This document shows, piece by piece, positions 9,288 to 18,280 of a stretch of 64,000 nt of DNA. The notes under the pieces were generated by a model. It was not told where the DNA came from and did no database searches. It worked only from the letters and a program-made list of their open reading frames with translations. How positions within the stretch are numbered: position 1 is the first letter of the stretch; each line of letters opens with the position of its first letter. The DNA is from an uncultured Amylibacter sp. Lineage in GTDB: Bacteria > Pseudomonadota > Alphaproteobacteria > Rhodobacterales > Rhodobacteraceae. The DNA is taken from positions 2,063,001-2,127,000 of the forward strand of contig OX044354.1 of assembly GCA_943846615.1 (NCBI GenBank), given 5' to 3'. The position numbers were made by a program, and so were the translations under genes.

Positions 9288-10073
9288 CTAGCGGCCTTTC
9301 CAAACGGGATCACGCTTTTCGGCAAACGCTTTAGCTCCCTCCAACTGGTCCTCGGACGTGTATAGCGTCTTGACTGTGGGGAACGTGCTTGATGTAATTT
9401 TATCCAACGCATCATTAAATTTCATATCCTCCGCCTCGCGCACAACCTCCTTGATCGCTGCGTAAACCAACGGGGGTCCGGATGCCAATGTGGCCGCCAT
9501 TTTACGTGCCTCTTTCATCAGTTTTTCGGGCGCATACACATGGTTAATCATCCCCCACCGCGCGGCCTCTTCTGCGTCCAACCAACGTCCCGTAAACAGC
9601 ATCTCCATAGCGATGTGATATGGGATGCGTTTGGGTAATTTTATCGACGCTGCATCGGCCACAGTTCCCGAATTAATCTCTGGCAAGGCATACTGCGCAT
9701 GATCCGCAGACAGGATGATATCCGCACTCAACGCCAGCTCTAATCCACCCCCACAACAGATGCCATTCACGGCGGCAATCACGGGTTTATTTAACCCTTT
9801 CAATTCCTGCAAACCACCAAATCCACCAACGCCATAATCTCCATCAACAGCGTCTCCACCAGCGGCTGCTTTCAAGTCCCAACCAGGGCAGAAAAACTTG
9901 TCGCCAGCCCCCGTAATAATCGCAACACGCAATTCAGGATCATCACGAAAATTCGCAAACACATCGCCCATAATCCGACTGGTCGCCAGATCAATCGCAT
10001 TGGCCTTGGGGCGATCCAACGTCACCTCCAACACATGTCCATCACGATGGGTTTTGATCGGGCTATCGCTCAT
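9288..10073 (-). CDS. caiD: Carnitinyl-CoA dehydratase / crotonobetainyl-CoA hydratase, CaiD-like
   Basis: This 261-residue crotonase-fold enzyme has the same length as E. coli CaiD and shares long stretches with it as I recall that sequence. Examples are DRPKANAID, NFRDDPELRVAIITGAG, GWDLKAAA and the C-terminal AFAEKRDPVWKGR. It interconverts crotonobetainyl-CoA and L-carnitinyl-CoA. The start is taken at 10073 because the preceding 64 codons look non-coding and would overlap the upstream gene. The chosen start overlaps that gene's stop by 4 bp (ATGA). It is the promoter-distal gene of the carnitine operon. A generic short-chain enoyl-CoA hydratase is the alternative. Confidence 0.85.
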   Translation of the reverse strand: MSDSPIKTHRDGHVLEVTLDRPKANAIDLATSRIMGDVFANFRDDPELRVAIITGAGDKFFCPGWDLKAAAGGDAVDGDYGVGGFGGLQELKGLNKPVIAAVNGICCGGGLELALSADIILSADHAQYALPEINSGTVADAASIKLPKRIPYHIAMEMLFTGRWLDAEEAARWGMINHVYAPEKLMKEARKMAATLASGPPLVYAAIKEVVREAEDMKFNDALDKITSSTFPTVKTLYTSEDQLEGAKAFAEKRDPVWKGR

Positions 10074-12103
10074 ATTCTCTCTCCTATTTTGATCAAGGCA
10101 TCCGCCGCAATCGCTTCTGTTGTGGTGCAAATCAGCGGGTTTATTTCCACCTCCGACACTGCGCCATGATTGGCTATCACGTATTCCTGCAACGCCAAAA
10201 TTGTATGCACGATCGCATCTAAGTCCGCCGCTGCAACGCCGCGATATCCAGCTAACAATGGCCAAATACGCAATGACTTCAACGCATTAATGATGCCATC
10301 TTCATCTGTAGACAATAACAAGGACGCAGTGTCGTCCATGATCTCGGTCAACTGCCCACCTGCACCAATGGTCAACACATAGCCATGCGCAGGATCCAAA
10401 ACCACGCCGATTAACAATGCGACCACTTCACCCGTTATCATCTGTTCGACAAGATAGCTCTCACAGGGCATAACCTGCGCAGACGCCATAACGCTATCGG
10501 CATTATTTAGGTTCAAAACCACAGCACCTGCCTCGGTTTTATGGGCAATGCCTTCGCCCTTTAATACAACGGGGAATCCAATTTCGGTGGCTGCGACACC
10601 CGCCGCATTTGCGCTGTTTGCACGGGTAGATTTTGGAATAGTTACACCATGTTTTTCCAGCATCATTTTAGCATCTGCCTCGGAACTCATCGCGGGGTTG
10701 TTGGGCACAGCTGGCAATAAAACCTCTCCGCGATTTTCGGGTATTTTTAAACTACATGCCTTCACTGCACGCAACGCCGCCTCCATCCCGCAAAAGGGAA
10801 CGATGCCTCGCTTCACCAAATCCACAGCGACCTCTTCGGGCATCGTTTCAACCAAGGACCCAACAATTCCCATAGGTCGCCCCGTCGCTTTTTGCGCAGC
10901 CTCAACACAAGGTATAACATCCATCCAAATTTGGTTATCACAACGATCCGCACGTGGAAAATCTAACACCAATATACCCATGGCATCCGTACCCAAAACA
11001 GCCGCAGTAAATACCGCCGTCATGGCATCACGATCACCCCAAATATAGGTGTGATAATCCAACGGATTTGCCAGCGCCACCATCGGCCCAAGCGTCGTCC
11101 CCAAGGCATCTTCTTGCACTTTACTTAAGGGTGGAAAATCAATTCCAACAGACTGGCCCAAATCCGCCATCAAACTGGCCTCACCACCTGAACAAGACAT
11201 GGAAACGACCTGCGTGTTATCTAAATATCCATAAACATGCGCGATCTTCAGCGCCTCGATAAACGTCGATAATTTCGAAACCTGCGCAATCCCCAACCGC
11301 GCAAACAAGGCGCGCGCGCCAGCGTCTGAACCCGCCAGCGAGGCTGTGTGTGAAATCGTTGCTGCCTGTGCCTGATCTGATGCGCCAACCTTCAACGCAA
11401 CAATGGGTTTCCCCAACCGATGCGCTAAATCTGCCAGTTCTTGAAACCCTGTTAAATCATCAATCCCCTCGATATGAAGCCCCAACGCGGTCACCCGTGG
11501 ATCGACCAAAATCGCCGCGCCCATTTGCGCCAAACCAACCTGAGCTTGGTTGCCAACGGTTGACACAAACCCTACTGGCAATCCGCGCATCTGCATGGTC
11601 AAATTTATCACGATATTGGACGATTGCGTAATGATCGCTACACCGTTTTCCACACGCACCCCACCATGTTGATCGGGCCACAATAACGCCCCATCCAGAT
11701 AGTTGATGAACCCATAACAATTCGGCCCCAGCACGGCCATGTCACCCGCGGCCTCTAACAGTTTAGCCTGTAAATCGGCTGCCTGTGCGTCCTCATGAAT
11801 AGCTTCGGAAAACCCACTGGCAAAACAGACTGCCCCCTTGGCACCCTTTGCGCTCAGCATCCTTACAACATCGATTGTGGCGAACCGATTAACTCCGATA
11901 AAACAGGCATCTGGCGGGGCGGGTAGATCATCAATGCTGGCGAAACAGGCCACGCCACCGATTTTATCACGTGTGGGATGAACACAGTAAATGTCACCCT
12001 CAAAACCCATCTTCTGGCACTGTCGCACAACATCCACACACCATGTCCCACCGCCAACAACGGCGACGGATTTCGGGTGTAACATGCGTTCTAAATTATT
12101 CAT
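10070..12103 (-). CDS. ADP-forming acyl-CoA synthetase (acetate-CoA ligase family), probable betaine-CoA ligase
   Basis: This 677-residue protein combines a SucD-like CoA-binding domain (about 1-135) and a ligase-CoA domain. The phospho-His motif ISHTASLAGSDAGA is near residue 255. A C-terminal ATP-grasp domain has GFPVVLKGEGIAHKT near 510 and SEVEINPL near 655. The family makes acyl-CoA from acid, CoA and ATP, giving ADP and phosphate. It starts immediately after the acyl-CoA dehydrogenase stop and overlaps caiD by 4 bp. In this operon it is the only candidate to form gamma-butyrobetainyl-, crotonobetainyl- or carnitinyl-CoA, replacing the AMP-forming CaiC of enterics. That substrate is inferred from context. 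Confidence 0.8.
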   Translation of the reverse strand: MNNLERMLHPKSVAVVGGGTWCVDVVRQCQKMGFEGDIYCVHPTRDKIGGVACFASIDDLPAPPDACFIGVNRFATIDVVRMLSAKGAKGAVCFASGFSEAIHEDAQAADLQAKLLEAAGDMAVLGPNCYGFINYLDGALLWPDQHGGVRVENGVAIITQSSNIVINLTMQMRGLPVGFVSTVGNQAQVGLAQMGAAILVDPRVTALGLHIEGIDDLTGFQELADLAHRLGKPIVALKVGASDQAQAATISHTASLAGSDAGARALFARLGIAQVSKLSTFIEALKIAHVYGYLDNTQVVSMSCSGGEASLMADLGQSVGIDFPPLSKVQEDALGTTLGPMVALANPLDYHTYIWGDRDAMTAVFTAAVLGTDAMGILVLDFPRADRCDNQIWMDVIPCVEAAQKATGRPMGIVGSLVETMPEEVAVDLVKRGIVPFCGMEAALRAVKACSLKIPENRGEVLLPAVPNNPAMSSEADAKMMLEKHGVTIPKSTRANSANAAGVAATEIGFPVVLKGEGIAHKTEAGAVVLNLNNADSVMASAQVMPCESYLVEQMITGEVVALLIGVVLDPAHGYVLTIGAGGQLTEIMDDTASLLLSTDEDGIINALKSLRIWPLLAGYRGVAAADLDAIVHTILALQEYVIANHGAVSEVEINPLICTTTEAIAADALIKIGERI

Positions 12104-13264
12104 CTAGGCACCCAGCGGGCGCAGTAATTCACGGCCAATAATGTGGCGCTGAATTTCGGATGTACCATCCCAAATTCGTTCCACACGTGCATCGCGCCAG
12201 AACCGTTCAATTGGGAAATCATCCATCAAACCCATGCCGCCAAAAATCTGCAACGTGGTATCTGTAACTTTGGCTAATGCCTCGGACGCGTAAACTTTGG
12301 CACTGGCTATTTCACGGTTACACGGCATGCCTTGATCCAGCATCCACGCGGATTTCAACGTCAACAAATCTGCCGCGTCGATGTCCGTAATCATATCCGC
12401 CAGTTGAAAACTAATCCCCTGAAACTTGCCTATTGGTTGACCAAACTGTTTACGCTCGGCGGCGTAATTCAGTGCATAATCAAAACACCGTCTTGCACGC
12501 CCAACACTGAACGCCGCCACAGTAATCCGCGTGGCATATAACCATTCGTTCATCACGGCAAAACCACCATCGACCGCACCCAAAACCGCCTCTGCGGGTA
12601 GGCGGCAATTGTCGAAATCCAGCACGTAATTCTTGTAACCTTTGTGCGAAACGGAATTATACCCCTCGCGCACATCAAATCCAACCGCCCCGCGATCCAC
12701 CAAAAACGTGGTGATCCGTTTCTTTGGCCCACGCGGTGTTTCGTCTACACCCGTTGCCACAAATACAATAAAAAAATCAGCATGTTCTGCACCGGAAATG
12801 AAGTGCTTGGATCCATTGACCACCCAATCCGTTCCGTCCCGCACCGCAGTGCATTTCATACCGCGGACATCACTGCCCGCATCAGGTTCAGTCATCGCCA
12901 GCGCGTCCATACGCTCGCCCCGCACAGCTGGCAAAAGGTAACGTTCAACCTGCTCACCCTGACACGCCATCAGGATATTTTGCGGGCGTCCAAAGAAGTG
13001 CGTCAAAGCCATTGAACCACGCCCCAATTCACGTTCTACCAACGTGAAATCAACGTGGGATAATCCTGCACCACCGACACTCTCTGGAAAATTACAGGCG
13101 TAAAAACCAAGGTCGACAACCTTCTGTTTTATCGCCTGTCCCAACTCATGTGGCACTTGGCCTGTGCGTTCCACTTCGGCCTCGTGGGGATAGATTTCCT
13201 TCTCCACAAAATCACGCACAGTATCGACGATCATCTGCTGCTCTTGGCTTAATCCAAAATCCAT
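12104..13264 (-). CDS. Acyl-CoA dehydrogenase, probable gamma-butyrobetainyl-CoA dehydrogenase
   Basis: This FAD-dependent acyl-CoA dehydrogenase has 386 residues. The N-terminal helical domain starts MDFGLSQEQQMIVDTVRDF. The signature AMTEPDAGSD lies near 125, and the C-terminal helical domain carries YAAERKQFGQPIGKFQ and IFGGMGLMDDFPIERFWRDAR. The start at 13264 has GAGGTG upstream and lies 1 bp after the preceding gene. In a cai-type setting the homologue CaiA acts on crotonobetainyl-CoA and gamma-butyrobetainyl-CoA. Here it probably oxidises gamma-butyrobetainyl-CoA, with electrons passing to an electron-transfer flavoprotein not encoded in the window. Direction and substrate are inference. 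Confidence 0.83.
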   Translation of the reverse strand: MDFGLSQEQQMIVDTVRDFVEKEIYPHEAEVERTGQVPHELGQAIKQKVVDLGFYACNFPESVGGAGLSHVDFTLVERELGRGSMALTHFFGRPQNILMACQGEQVERYLLPAVRGERMDALAMTEPDAGSDVRGMKCTAVRDGTDWVVNGSKHFISGAEHADFFIVFVATGVDETPRGPKKRITTFLVDRGAVGFDVREGYNSVSHKGYKNYVLDFDNCRLPAEAVLGAVDGGFAVMNEWLYATRITVAAFSVGRARRCFDYALNYAAERKQFGQPIGKFQGISFQLADMITDIDAADLLTLKSAWMLDQGMPCNREIASAKVYASEALAKVTDTTLQIFGGMGLMDDFPIERFWRDARVERIWDGTSEIQRHIIGRELLRPLGA

Positions 13265-13265
13265 C

Positions 13266-14696
13266 TTACACCTCGCGCGGGTCGGGCAGGGTGCTGTGCG
13301 CCGCCGCAATATTTTCCAACTTTGCCAACACATCCGCGCGCGGATCACAAGCACGACGCGTCTCCAAACTGACATGAATCAACATCTGTTCACCCGTGGC
13401 CATCAACGTGCCATCATCGCCATACATCTGATGAAACAGGCGCATTTTTTTGCCTTCACCAATCAGCACAATCGATTGCACATTCACCTGCGCACCCGCA
13501 TGGGTTTCCGCCAAAAACTTGATCTGAATATCGACGGTAAAGTAGCTCAGCCCGCTTGCGATATAATCGGCATCCGCGCCAACCGCTTGCATCATAATAT
13601 CGGCGGCATCCGAAAAAACTTGGCCATAACGACTCTCGTTCATGTGGCCATTATAATCTGTCCAATCCGTCGGGATCACCCGTTCAACGGTGGTCATCGG
13701 CCCATCAATCGCATCGGGCAGGGCGGGTTTTATTTTCGCCTCATGCGCGTTGATCAACGCGCCGGCGGCGGCATCTTCGCCCTTTAATGCCCGCAACATC
13801 GCAATCAGGTTATTGTCGCGCAAACGTTCCAATTCGCGGATCGATAAATCCCCCGATTGCGCATCCGATTGATCCGCAATTTGCGCGATCAATTCATCGG
13901 TTAATTCGGGCACATCCATCAGTTTCGTCCATGGCCATTGCAGGCACGGGCCGAACTGCGCAATGAAATGCGCCATGCCCTCTTCGCCCCCTGCAATGCG
14001 GTATGTTTCAAACAGACCCATTTGCGCCCAACGCAATCCAAAACCGTAACGAATTGCATCGTCGATTTCTTGGGTAGTGGCGATGCCATCTTTGATCAAC
14101 CACAACCCTTCGCGCCATACGGCCTCTAGGAAGCGATCGGCAATATGTGCATCAATTTCCTTGCGCACATGCAACGGAAACATGCCCAATGATGTTAGGA
14201 TGTTCTTGGCCCGTTCAATCATCGAAACGGGGTTTGCGGGTGACGGCACCAACTCGATCAACGGCAACAGGTACACAGGATTAAACGGATGGGTCACAAC
14301 CACCGCATCTGGGCGATCAAGCCCCTCTTGCAACTGGGATGGTTTGAACCCAGACGTCGACGAACCAATCACCGCATCCTCTGGCGCATGGGCCACGATA
14401 TCGGCGAAAACCTTATGCTTTAAATCCAACCGCTCTGGCACAGATTCCTGCACCCAATCCACACCTTTAACAGCCTGCTCAATCGTATCACAAACCGTCA
14501 ACTTACCCTCGGCGGGTAAGGCTACTTCGTACAACATCGGCAAGGCATGACGCGCGTTTTCCAACACGGCGGCAATCTTACGCTCAGCCTCGGGATCGGG
14601 GTCAAATAGGTTCACGTCCCAGCCGTTCAACAGGAACCGCGCCAGCCAACCCCCGCCAATAACGCCACCACCAATAATTGCCGCTGTTTGTGTCAT
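13266..14696 (-). CDS. lcdH: L-carnitine dehydrogenase fused to betainyl-CoA thioesterase
   Basis: This fusion protein has 476 residues. Residues 1-320 form a 3-hydroxyacyl-CoA dehydrogenase-type domain with the NAD motif IGGGVIGGGWLARF, GSSTSGFKPSQLQ and THPFNPVYLLPLIELVP. Those features are typical of carnitine 3-dehydrogenase, which makes 3-dehydrocarnitine. From about 335 on there is a hotdog-fold thioesterase (TDWTDYNGHMNESRYGQVFSDAAD). In known carnitine pathways a thioesterase of this type cleaves betainyl-CoA to glycine betaine. Having both activities in one chain couples the first and last steps around the BKACE reaction. An AAGGGAA site precedes ATG 14696. It sits 15 bp downstream of the leucine-rich-repeat gene. 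Confidence 0.9.
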   Translation of the reverse strand: MTQTAAIIGGGVIGGGWLARFLLNGWDVNLFDPDPEAERKIAAVLENARHALPMLYEVALPAEGKLTVCDTIEQAVKGVDWVQESVPERLDLKHKVFADIVAHAPEDAVIGSSTSGFKPSQLQEGLDRPDAVVVTHPFNPVYLLPLIELVPSPANPVSMIERAKNILTSLGMFPLHVRKEIDAHIADRFLEAVWREGLWLIKDGIATTQEIDDAIRYGFGLRWAQMGLFETYRIAGGEEGMAHFIAQFGPCLQWPWTKLMDVPELTDELIAQIADQSDAQSGDLSIRELERLRDNNLIAMLRALKGEDAAAGALINAHEAKIKPALPDAIDGPMTTVERVIPTDWTDYNGHMNESRYGQVFSDAADIMMQAVGADADYIASGLSYFTVDIQIKFLAETHAGAQVNVQSIVLIGEGKKMRLFHQMYGDDGTLMATGEQMLIHVSLETRRACDPRADVLAKLENIAAAHSTLPDPREV

Positions 14697-14711
14697 GATA
14701 TTCCCTTGTGG

Positions 14712-15416
14712 TTAGCAGACCGCAATCAATTCGGTCCCAAAATACACACCGCGTTTGTCTAGTCGATTGACGGTGCGTTTGTTGAAGTATTCTGGATGAT
14801 CGGTTTCAACCAGTTGAAGTTTCGGCAATGTTTCCAGAACCCGAATGTCGCGAATTTTCAAACTACCCAAATTTAATCGTTGCAGATTTTTCAATGGCGC
14901 GATGAAATCCAAGCTTTTGGCATTAGTATTAGACAAAGCCAGTTCGTATAGGTCGGTAAACCCTGAAACTGGTGTAAAGTCTGTGATCTCAGTTCCCCAT
15001 AAATGAAGAAGGCCTAGGTTTTCCATTGTGGAAAGTGTGGAAATATCCGTAACCTTAGTATGCCCAATATGAAGTTGCTTCATACCCACCAGCCCTGCAA
15101 TCGGCGTCAGATCAGCAACATCGGTATAGCTTAGAAACAACGTTTCCAAATGATCCATGTCTGACAGAACGTTCAGGTCTGTGATCGGTAAATATCGCAG
15201 GTCCAAATACTTGCATCTCTCGCGCTTACATTTGTGTAGACTTTTGCGCAGAACTCGAGCTTTACCTTCTGGGGTTAGTTCCGCATTCGTAGCGCCTGCG
15301 ACGAGTCCTTGTCGCGCCATTTTACTGGCTGGCTTTCGCGGCGCGAAATCCGCAATTGCGATACTCCCAAAAACGGCTAATGCGGCAGAGGTAATCGTAA
15401 TATTTCTAAATTTCAT
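14712..15416 (-). CDS. Secreted leucine-rich-repeat protein
   Basis: This 234-residue protein starts with a cleavable-looking signal peptide (MKFRNITITSAALAVFGSIAIADF). From about residue 68 it carries at least five repeats of about 22 residues. They follow the internalin/SDS22-like pattern LxxLxLxxTxIxDxxPLxxL; visible units include LETLFLSYTDVADLTPIAG, MKQLHIGHTKVTDISTLS and LGLLHLWGTEITDFTPVSG. A CKRERCKYLDL segment precedes the array and may form a disulfide. The start is taken at 15416, behind AAGGAT; an upstream in-frame start would add 42 unlikely residues. It lies 15 bp before lcdH and 97 bp after the SDR stop, so it is embedded in the carnitine operon. Its role, probably periplasmic binding, is unknown. 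Confidence 0.78.
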   Translation of the reverse strand: MKFRNITITSAALAVFGSIAIADFAPRKPASKMARQGLVAGATNAELTPEGKARVLRKSLHKCKRERCKYLDLRYLPITDLNVLSDMDHLETLFLSYTDVADLTPIAGLVGMKQLHIGHTKVTDISTLSTMENLGLLHLWGTEITDFTPVSGFTDLYELALSNTNAKSLDFIAPLKNLQRLNLGSLKIRDIRVLETLPKLQLVETDHPEYFNKRTVNRLDKRGVYFGTELIAVC

Positions 15417-15513
15417 AACGGTATCCTTTTCCAATATTGGATACAGTCTAACCGCCCCATAAACAGCGCCAAGCATTTCGCCCGTTCTCCATATTTTCGG
15501 CGGGAACACGTCA

Positions 15514-16272
15514 TTACGAAATCGACTCCGTATGCCCATCAACCGCCAATGCTTGGCCCGAAATTTTCACCCCCGCAGGGCTGTCCAAAAAATGAACCAT
15601 GTTGGCAATATCATCCGCCGTGACCCATGTTTTCAAGGACACTGCCGAAACATAATCATCGCGGACAACCTGTTCATCCACACCGCGCGCCACCGCCTCG
15701 TTGGCTACAACACGATCCATGCGGTCACCTTCAACCGCGCCGGGGCAGATACAGTTCACGCGAATACCATCGCCACCCATTTCCATGGCTAATGTTTTCG
15801 TCAATCCAACGATCCCCCATTTTGCCGTGGCATAGGCGCTGCGATAAGGATACCCAAACAATCCCGCAGTTGACGACAACAACACAATCAACCCAGATTT
15901 CTGCGCACGCATATGTTTCGCCGCCCAGCGTGTGGACAAAAATGTGCCATCCAACGTCGTCGATAATGTCGCCTGCCAATCCGCGTATTCCAAATCCTCG
16001 ATCAATGCGGCTGGCCCGCCGATGCCCGCCGTGGATACCATCACATCCACACCACCCAGATGTTCATCACAGGCGCTGAAAAACGCATCCATTTCGGCCT
16101 CGTCCGTCACATCCGCTATCATCGCCAATGCATCGGGATTTGCCGAACGGAATGAATCCAACGCCCCCGCATCCACATCACAAATCGCAACGCGCGCACC
16201 CGCCGCCAGATAGGTTTGCGCAATTCGCAAACCAATCCCCGCCGCACCCGCGGTTACAACAACGCGCTTCAT
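15514..16272 (-). CDS. SDR-family NAD(P)-dependent oxidoreductase
   Basis: This classical short-chain dehydrogenase has 252 residues. The Rossmann motif TAGAAGIGLRIA lies near residue 7, VSTAGIGG near 85, the catalytic Ser in LLSSTAGLFG near 133, and the YxxxK pair in SAYATAKWG near 148. The ATG overlaps the BKACE stop by 4 bp, so translation is probably coupled. Candidate jobs are reducing the acetoacetate released by BKACE to 3-hydroxybutyrate, or oxidising a hydroxy-betaine such as D-carnitine. The sequence does not decide between them. Confidence 0.85.
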   Translation of the reverse strand: MKRVVVTAGAAGIGLRIAQTYLAAGARVAICDVDAGALDSFRSANPDALAMIADVTDEAEMDAFFSACDEHLGGVDVMVSTAGIGGPAALIEDLEYADWQATLSTTLDGTFLSTRWAAKHMRAQKSGLIVLLSSTAGLFGYPYRSAYATAKWGIVGLTKTLAMEMGGDGIRVNCICPGAVEGDRMDRVVANEAVARGVDEQVVRDDYVSAVSLKTWVTADDIANMVHFLDSPAGVKISGQALAVDGHTESIS

Positions 16273-17177
16273 TTTGGCATGCGTTTCGTCAGGCCCAGTT
16301 TTTCACGCACTTCGGCAGGCCCCATGATGGAACTACCCATTGCCTCGATGATCGTGACCGCACGCGAAACCAACGCCTCGTTCGTCGCCAATTCGCCCTT
16401 GGCAAGCCACAGGTTATCCTCAAGCCCAACGCGGACATTACCACCTGCCAAAACTGCGGCCGCAACATAAGCCATTTCATCACGGCCGATGGAAAACGCC
16501 GACCAATCCCAATCGTGTGGCACATTGTTCACCATTGCCATGAACGTATTCAAATCATTGGGCGCACCCCATGGAATACCCATGCATAATTGGACAAGGG
16601 CAGGGGATTTCAACACACCCTTTTCCACCAAATTTTTCGCCAGCCACAAATGCCCCGTATCAAAGGCTTCGATCTCTGGTTTCACGCCCAACTCTTCCAT
16701 CATGGAACCCATCGCCTCTAACATGCCAGGGGTGTTGGTCATCACATAATCGGCCTCGGCGAAATTCATGGTGCCGCAATCCAATGTACAGATTTCGGGC
16801 AGACATTCCGCTACGTGTGCCACCCTTTCCGCTGCGCCAACCATGTCTGTGCTGTCGGACAAGGGTAACGGTCTGTCGGGTGATCCAAACACCATATCGC
16901 CGCCCATGCCTGCGGTCAGGTTCAAAACCATGTCCACCTCTGATGCGCGAATGCGATCCGTCACTTCGCGGTACAACTTTGGATCACGGCTTGGCACACC
17001 TGTTTCAGGATCACGTACATGGCAATGCACAATCGCAGCGCCCGCCTTGGCCGCCGCAATCGCACTGTTGGCGATTTGTTCGGGGCTACGCGGTACATGT
17101 GGGCTGCGGTCTTGGGAACTGCCAGAACCCGTAACGGCACAGGTGATAAAAACCTTATTATTCATTGTCAGGGGCAT
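16269..17177 (-). CDS. BKACE-family 3-dehydrocarnitine cleavage enzyme
   Basis: This beta-keto acid cleavage enzyme (BKACE, DUF849) has 302 residues. The Zn-binding HCHVRDP lies near residue 51. LNLTAGMGGDMVFGSPDRP, the TLDCGTMNF segment and the C-terminal GNVRVGLEDN are also visible. Family members condense a beta-keto acid with acetyl-CoA. With 3-dehydrocarnitine this yields betainyl-CoA and acetoacetate, which fits the fused carnitine dehydrogenase-thioesterase two genes downstream. AAGGAT precedes ATG 17177. It is the first gene of the leftward operon, divergent from the AraC-type regulator. Substrate specificity rests on context. Confidence 0.88.
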   Translation of the reverse strand: MPLTMNNKVFITCAVTGSGSSQDRSPHVPRSPEQIANSAIAAAKAGAAIVHCHVRDPETGVPSRDPKLYREVTDRIRASEVDMVLNLTAGMGGDMVFGSPDRPLPLSDSTDMVGAAERVAHVAECLPEICTLDCGTMNFAEADYVMTNTPGMLEAMGSMMEELGVKPEIEAFDTGHLWLAKNLVEKGVLKSPALVQLCMGIPWGAPNDLNTFMAMVNNVPHDWDWSAFSIGRDEMAYVAAAVLAGGNVRVGLEDNLWLAKGELATNEALVSRAVTIIEAMGSSIMGPAEVREKLGLTKRMPK

Positions 17178-17250
17178 AATGTTATCCTTGTCGTTTAGGT
17201 TGATGTTATTACGCTTGCAAATTTTTAATGTGCGGTATTAGACATATATT
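17178..17250. promoter_or_regulatory. Divergent promoter region, carnitine operon / cdhR-like regulator
   Basis: This 73-bp AT-rich gap between the BKACE gene and the AraC-family gene must hold both promoters. A TATATT at about 17245-17250 abuts the regulator start. I could not define a clear operator by eye. By analogy with CdhR-type systems the regulator should bind here in response to carnitine. Confidence 0.45.
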
Positions 17251-18231
17251 ATGCAAAAAACGCCCAGCCTCACAAATATTGATTTTTTGGTTTTCGATCA
17301 ATTCTCCAATCACTGTATGGCGAATTGTTTGGAACCGTTTCGCGCGGCAAATACATTGGCTGCGGATCAGTTATATGGTTGGAATATCGTTACACTGGAT
17401 GGAAAATCTGTAAAATCTTCCAGCGATTTGCACTTGATGCCAGATCAAGCCTTGAGCAACACAACAAAGGCAGATTTTTTATTCGTCATCGCGTCGTACG
17501 ACTTTCGCCAACACGACACAGTTAATACGCGCCGCGCCTTACGTGCCGCGGCATCACGCTACAAAACAATTGTCGGATTGGATGCGGGGCCTTGGTTGAT
17601 GGCGTCAGCGGGATTGCTGGATGGCCGATATTGTACCGTGCATTGGGATATTTTCGATGAATTTGCCGAAGAGTTCCCAAATTTGAATGTGGATCGGCAA
17701 CGCTTTATTTGGGATGGCGCCTTGGCCACCTGTGGCGGTGCGATGGCGGCATTCGACCTCAGCCTTGATTTGATACGGCATCAAAATGGCGCTACCTTGG
17801 CATTGGACATCGCATCAATATTTCTAAGTATGACACCGCAACTACCTCAAGGAAATCTACGTTCTTTATGTAAGATTCCAGTGGTCCAAGACGCATTGGT
17901 ACTGATGCAGACCAACATCGAAACTCCGTTAAGTATTCCAGAAATCGCGGACCAGTTAGCGATCTCTCCCAAACAATTGCTACGCGCATTCTTGCGCGAT
18001 CTAAATCAGGCGCCCATCTCTATTTACCGTAATCTGCGGCTGTCATTCGCACGACACCTATTACATACCACCAATCACTCTATCCAAGAGGTGCTGCTTC
18101 GTGCCGGTTATCAAAACCAAAGCGCATTTTCTCGTGCGTTCAAGTTACGTTTTGGCCAAACACCGCAGAAGTATCGCAATAGTGCCAATACAAAACCCGC
18201 AATTACTGGTCAAAGTGATCGAAAAATGTAA
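17251..18231 (+). CDS. cdhR: AraC-family regulator with GATase1-like domain, CdhR-like
   Basis: This transcription factor has 326 residues. The N-terminal half is a class I glutamine amidotransferase-like (GlxA/DJ-1) fold: IDFLVFDQFSNHCMANCLEPFRAAN near 10-34, IVGLDAGPWLMASAGLLDG near 110-130, and GGAMAAFDLSLDLI. The C-terminal half is a double helix-turn-helix AraC domain (SIPEIADQLAISPKQLLRAF, then HSIQEVLLRAGYQNQSAFSRAF, then FGQTPQKYR). It has the architecture of CdhR and GbdR, which sense carnitine and glycine betaine. It is divergent from the carnitine operon, so local control of that operon is the natural reading. Confidence 0.8.
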   Translation: MQKTPSLTNIDFLVFDQFSNHCMANCLEPFRAANTLAADQLYGWNIVTLDGKSVKSSSDLHLMPDQALSNTTKADFLFVIASYDFRQHDTVNTRRALRAAASRYKTIVGLDAGPWLMASAGLLDGRYCTVHWDIFDEFAEEFPNLNVDRQRFIWDGALATCGGAMAAFDLSLDLIRHQNGATLALDIASIFLSMTPQLPQGNLRSLCKIPVVQDALVLMQTNIETPLSIPEIADQLAISPKQLLRAFLRDLNQAPISIYRNLRLSFARHLLHTTNHSIQEVLLRAGYQNQSAFSRAFKLRFGQTPQKYRNSANTKPAITGQSDRKM

Positions 18232-18280
18232 AGAATTTGAAACGAGTTCTTTTCATTATGTCGAAAATAAGTATTTTACC

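Noticed and set aside
16571-17134. Rightward 187-codon open frame antisense to the BKACE gene
   Set aside because: BKACE motifs are clear on the other strand; this frame is Cys/Pro/Arg-rich noise.
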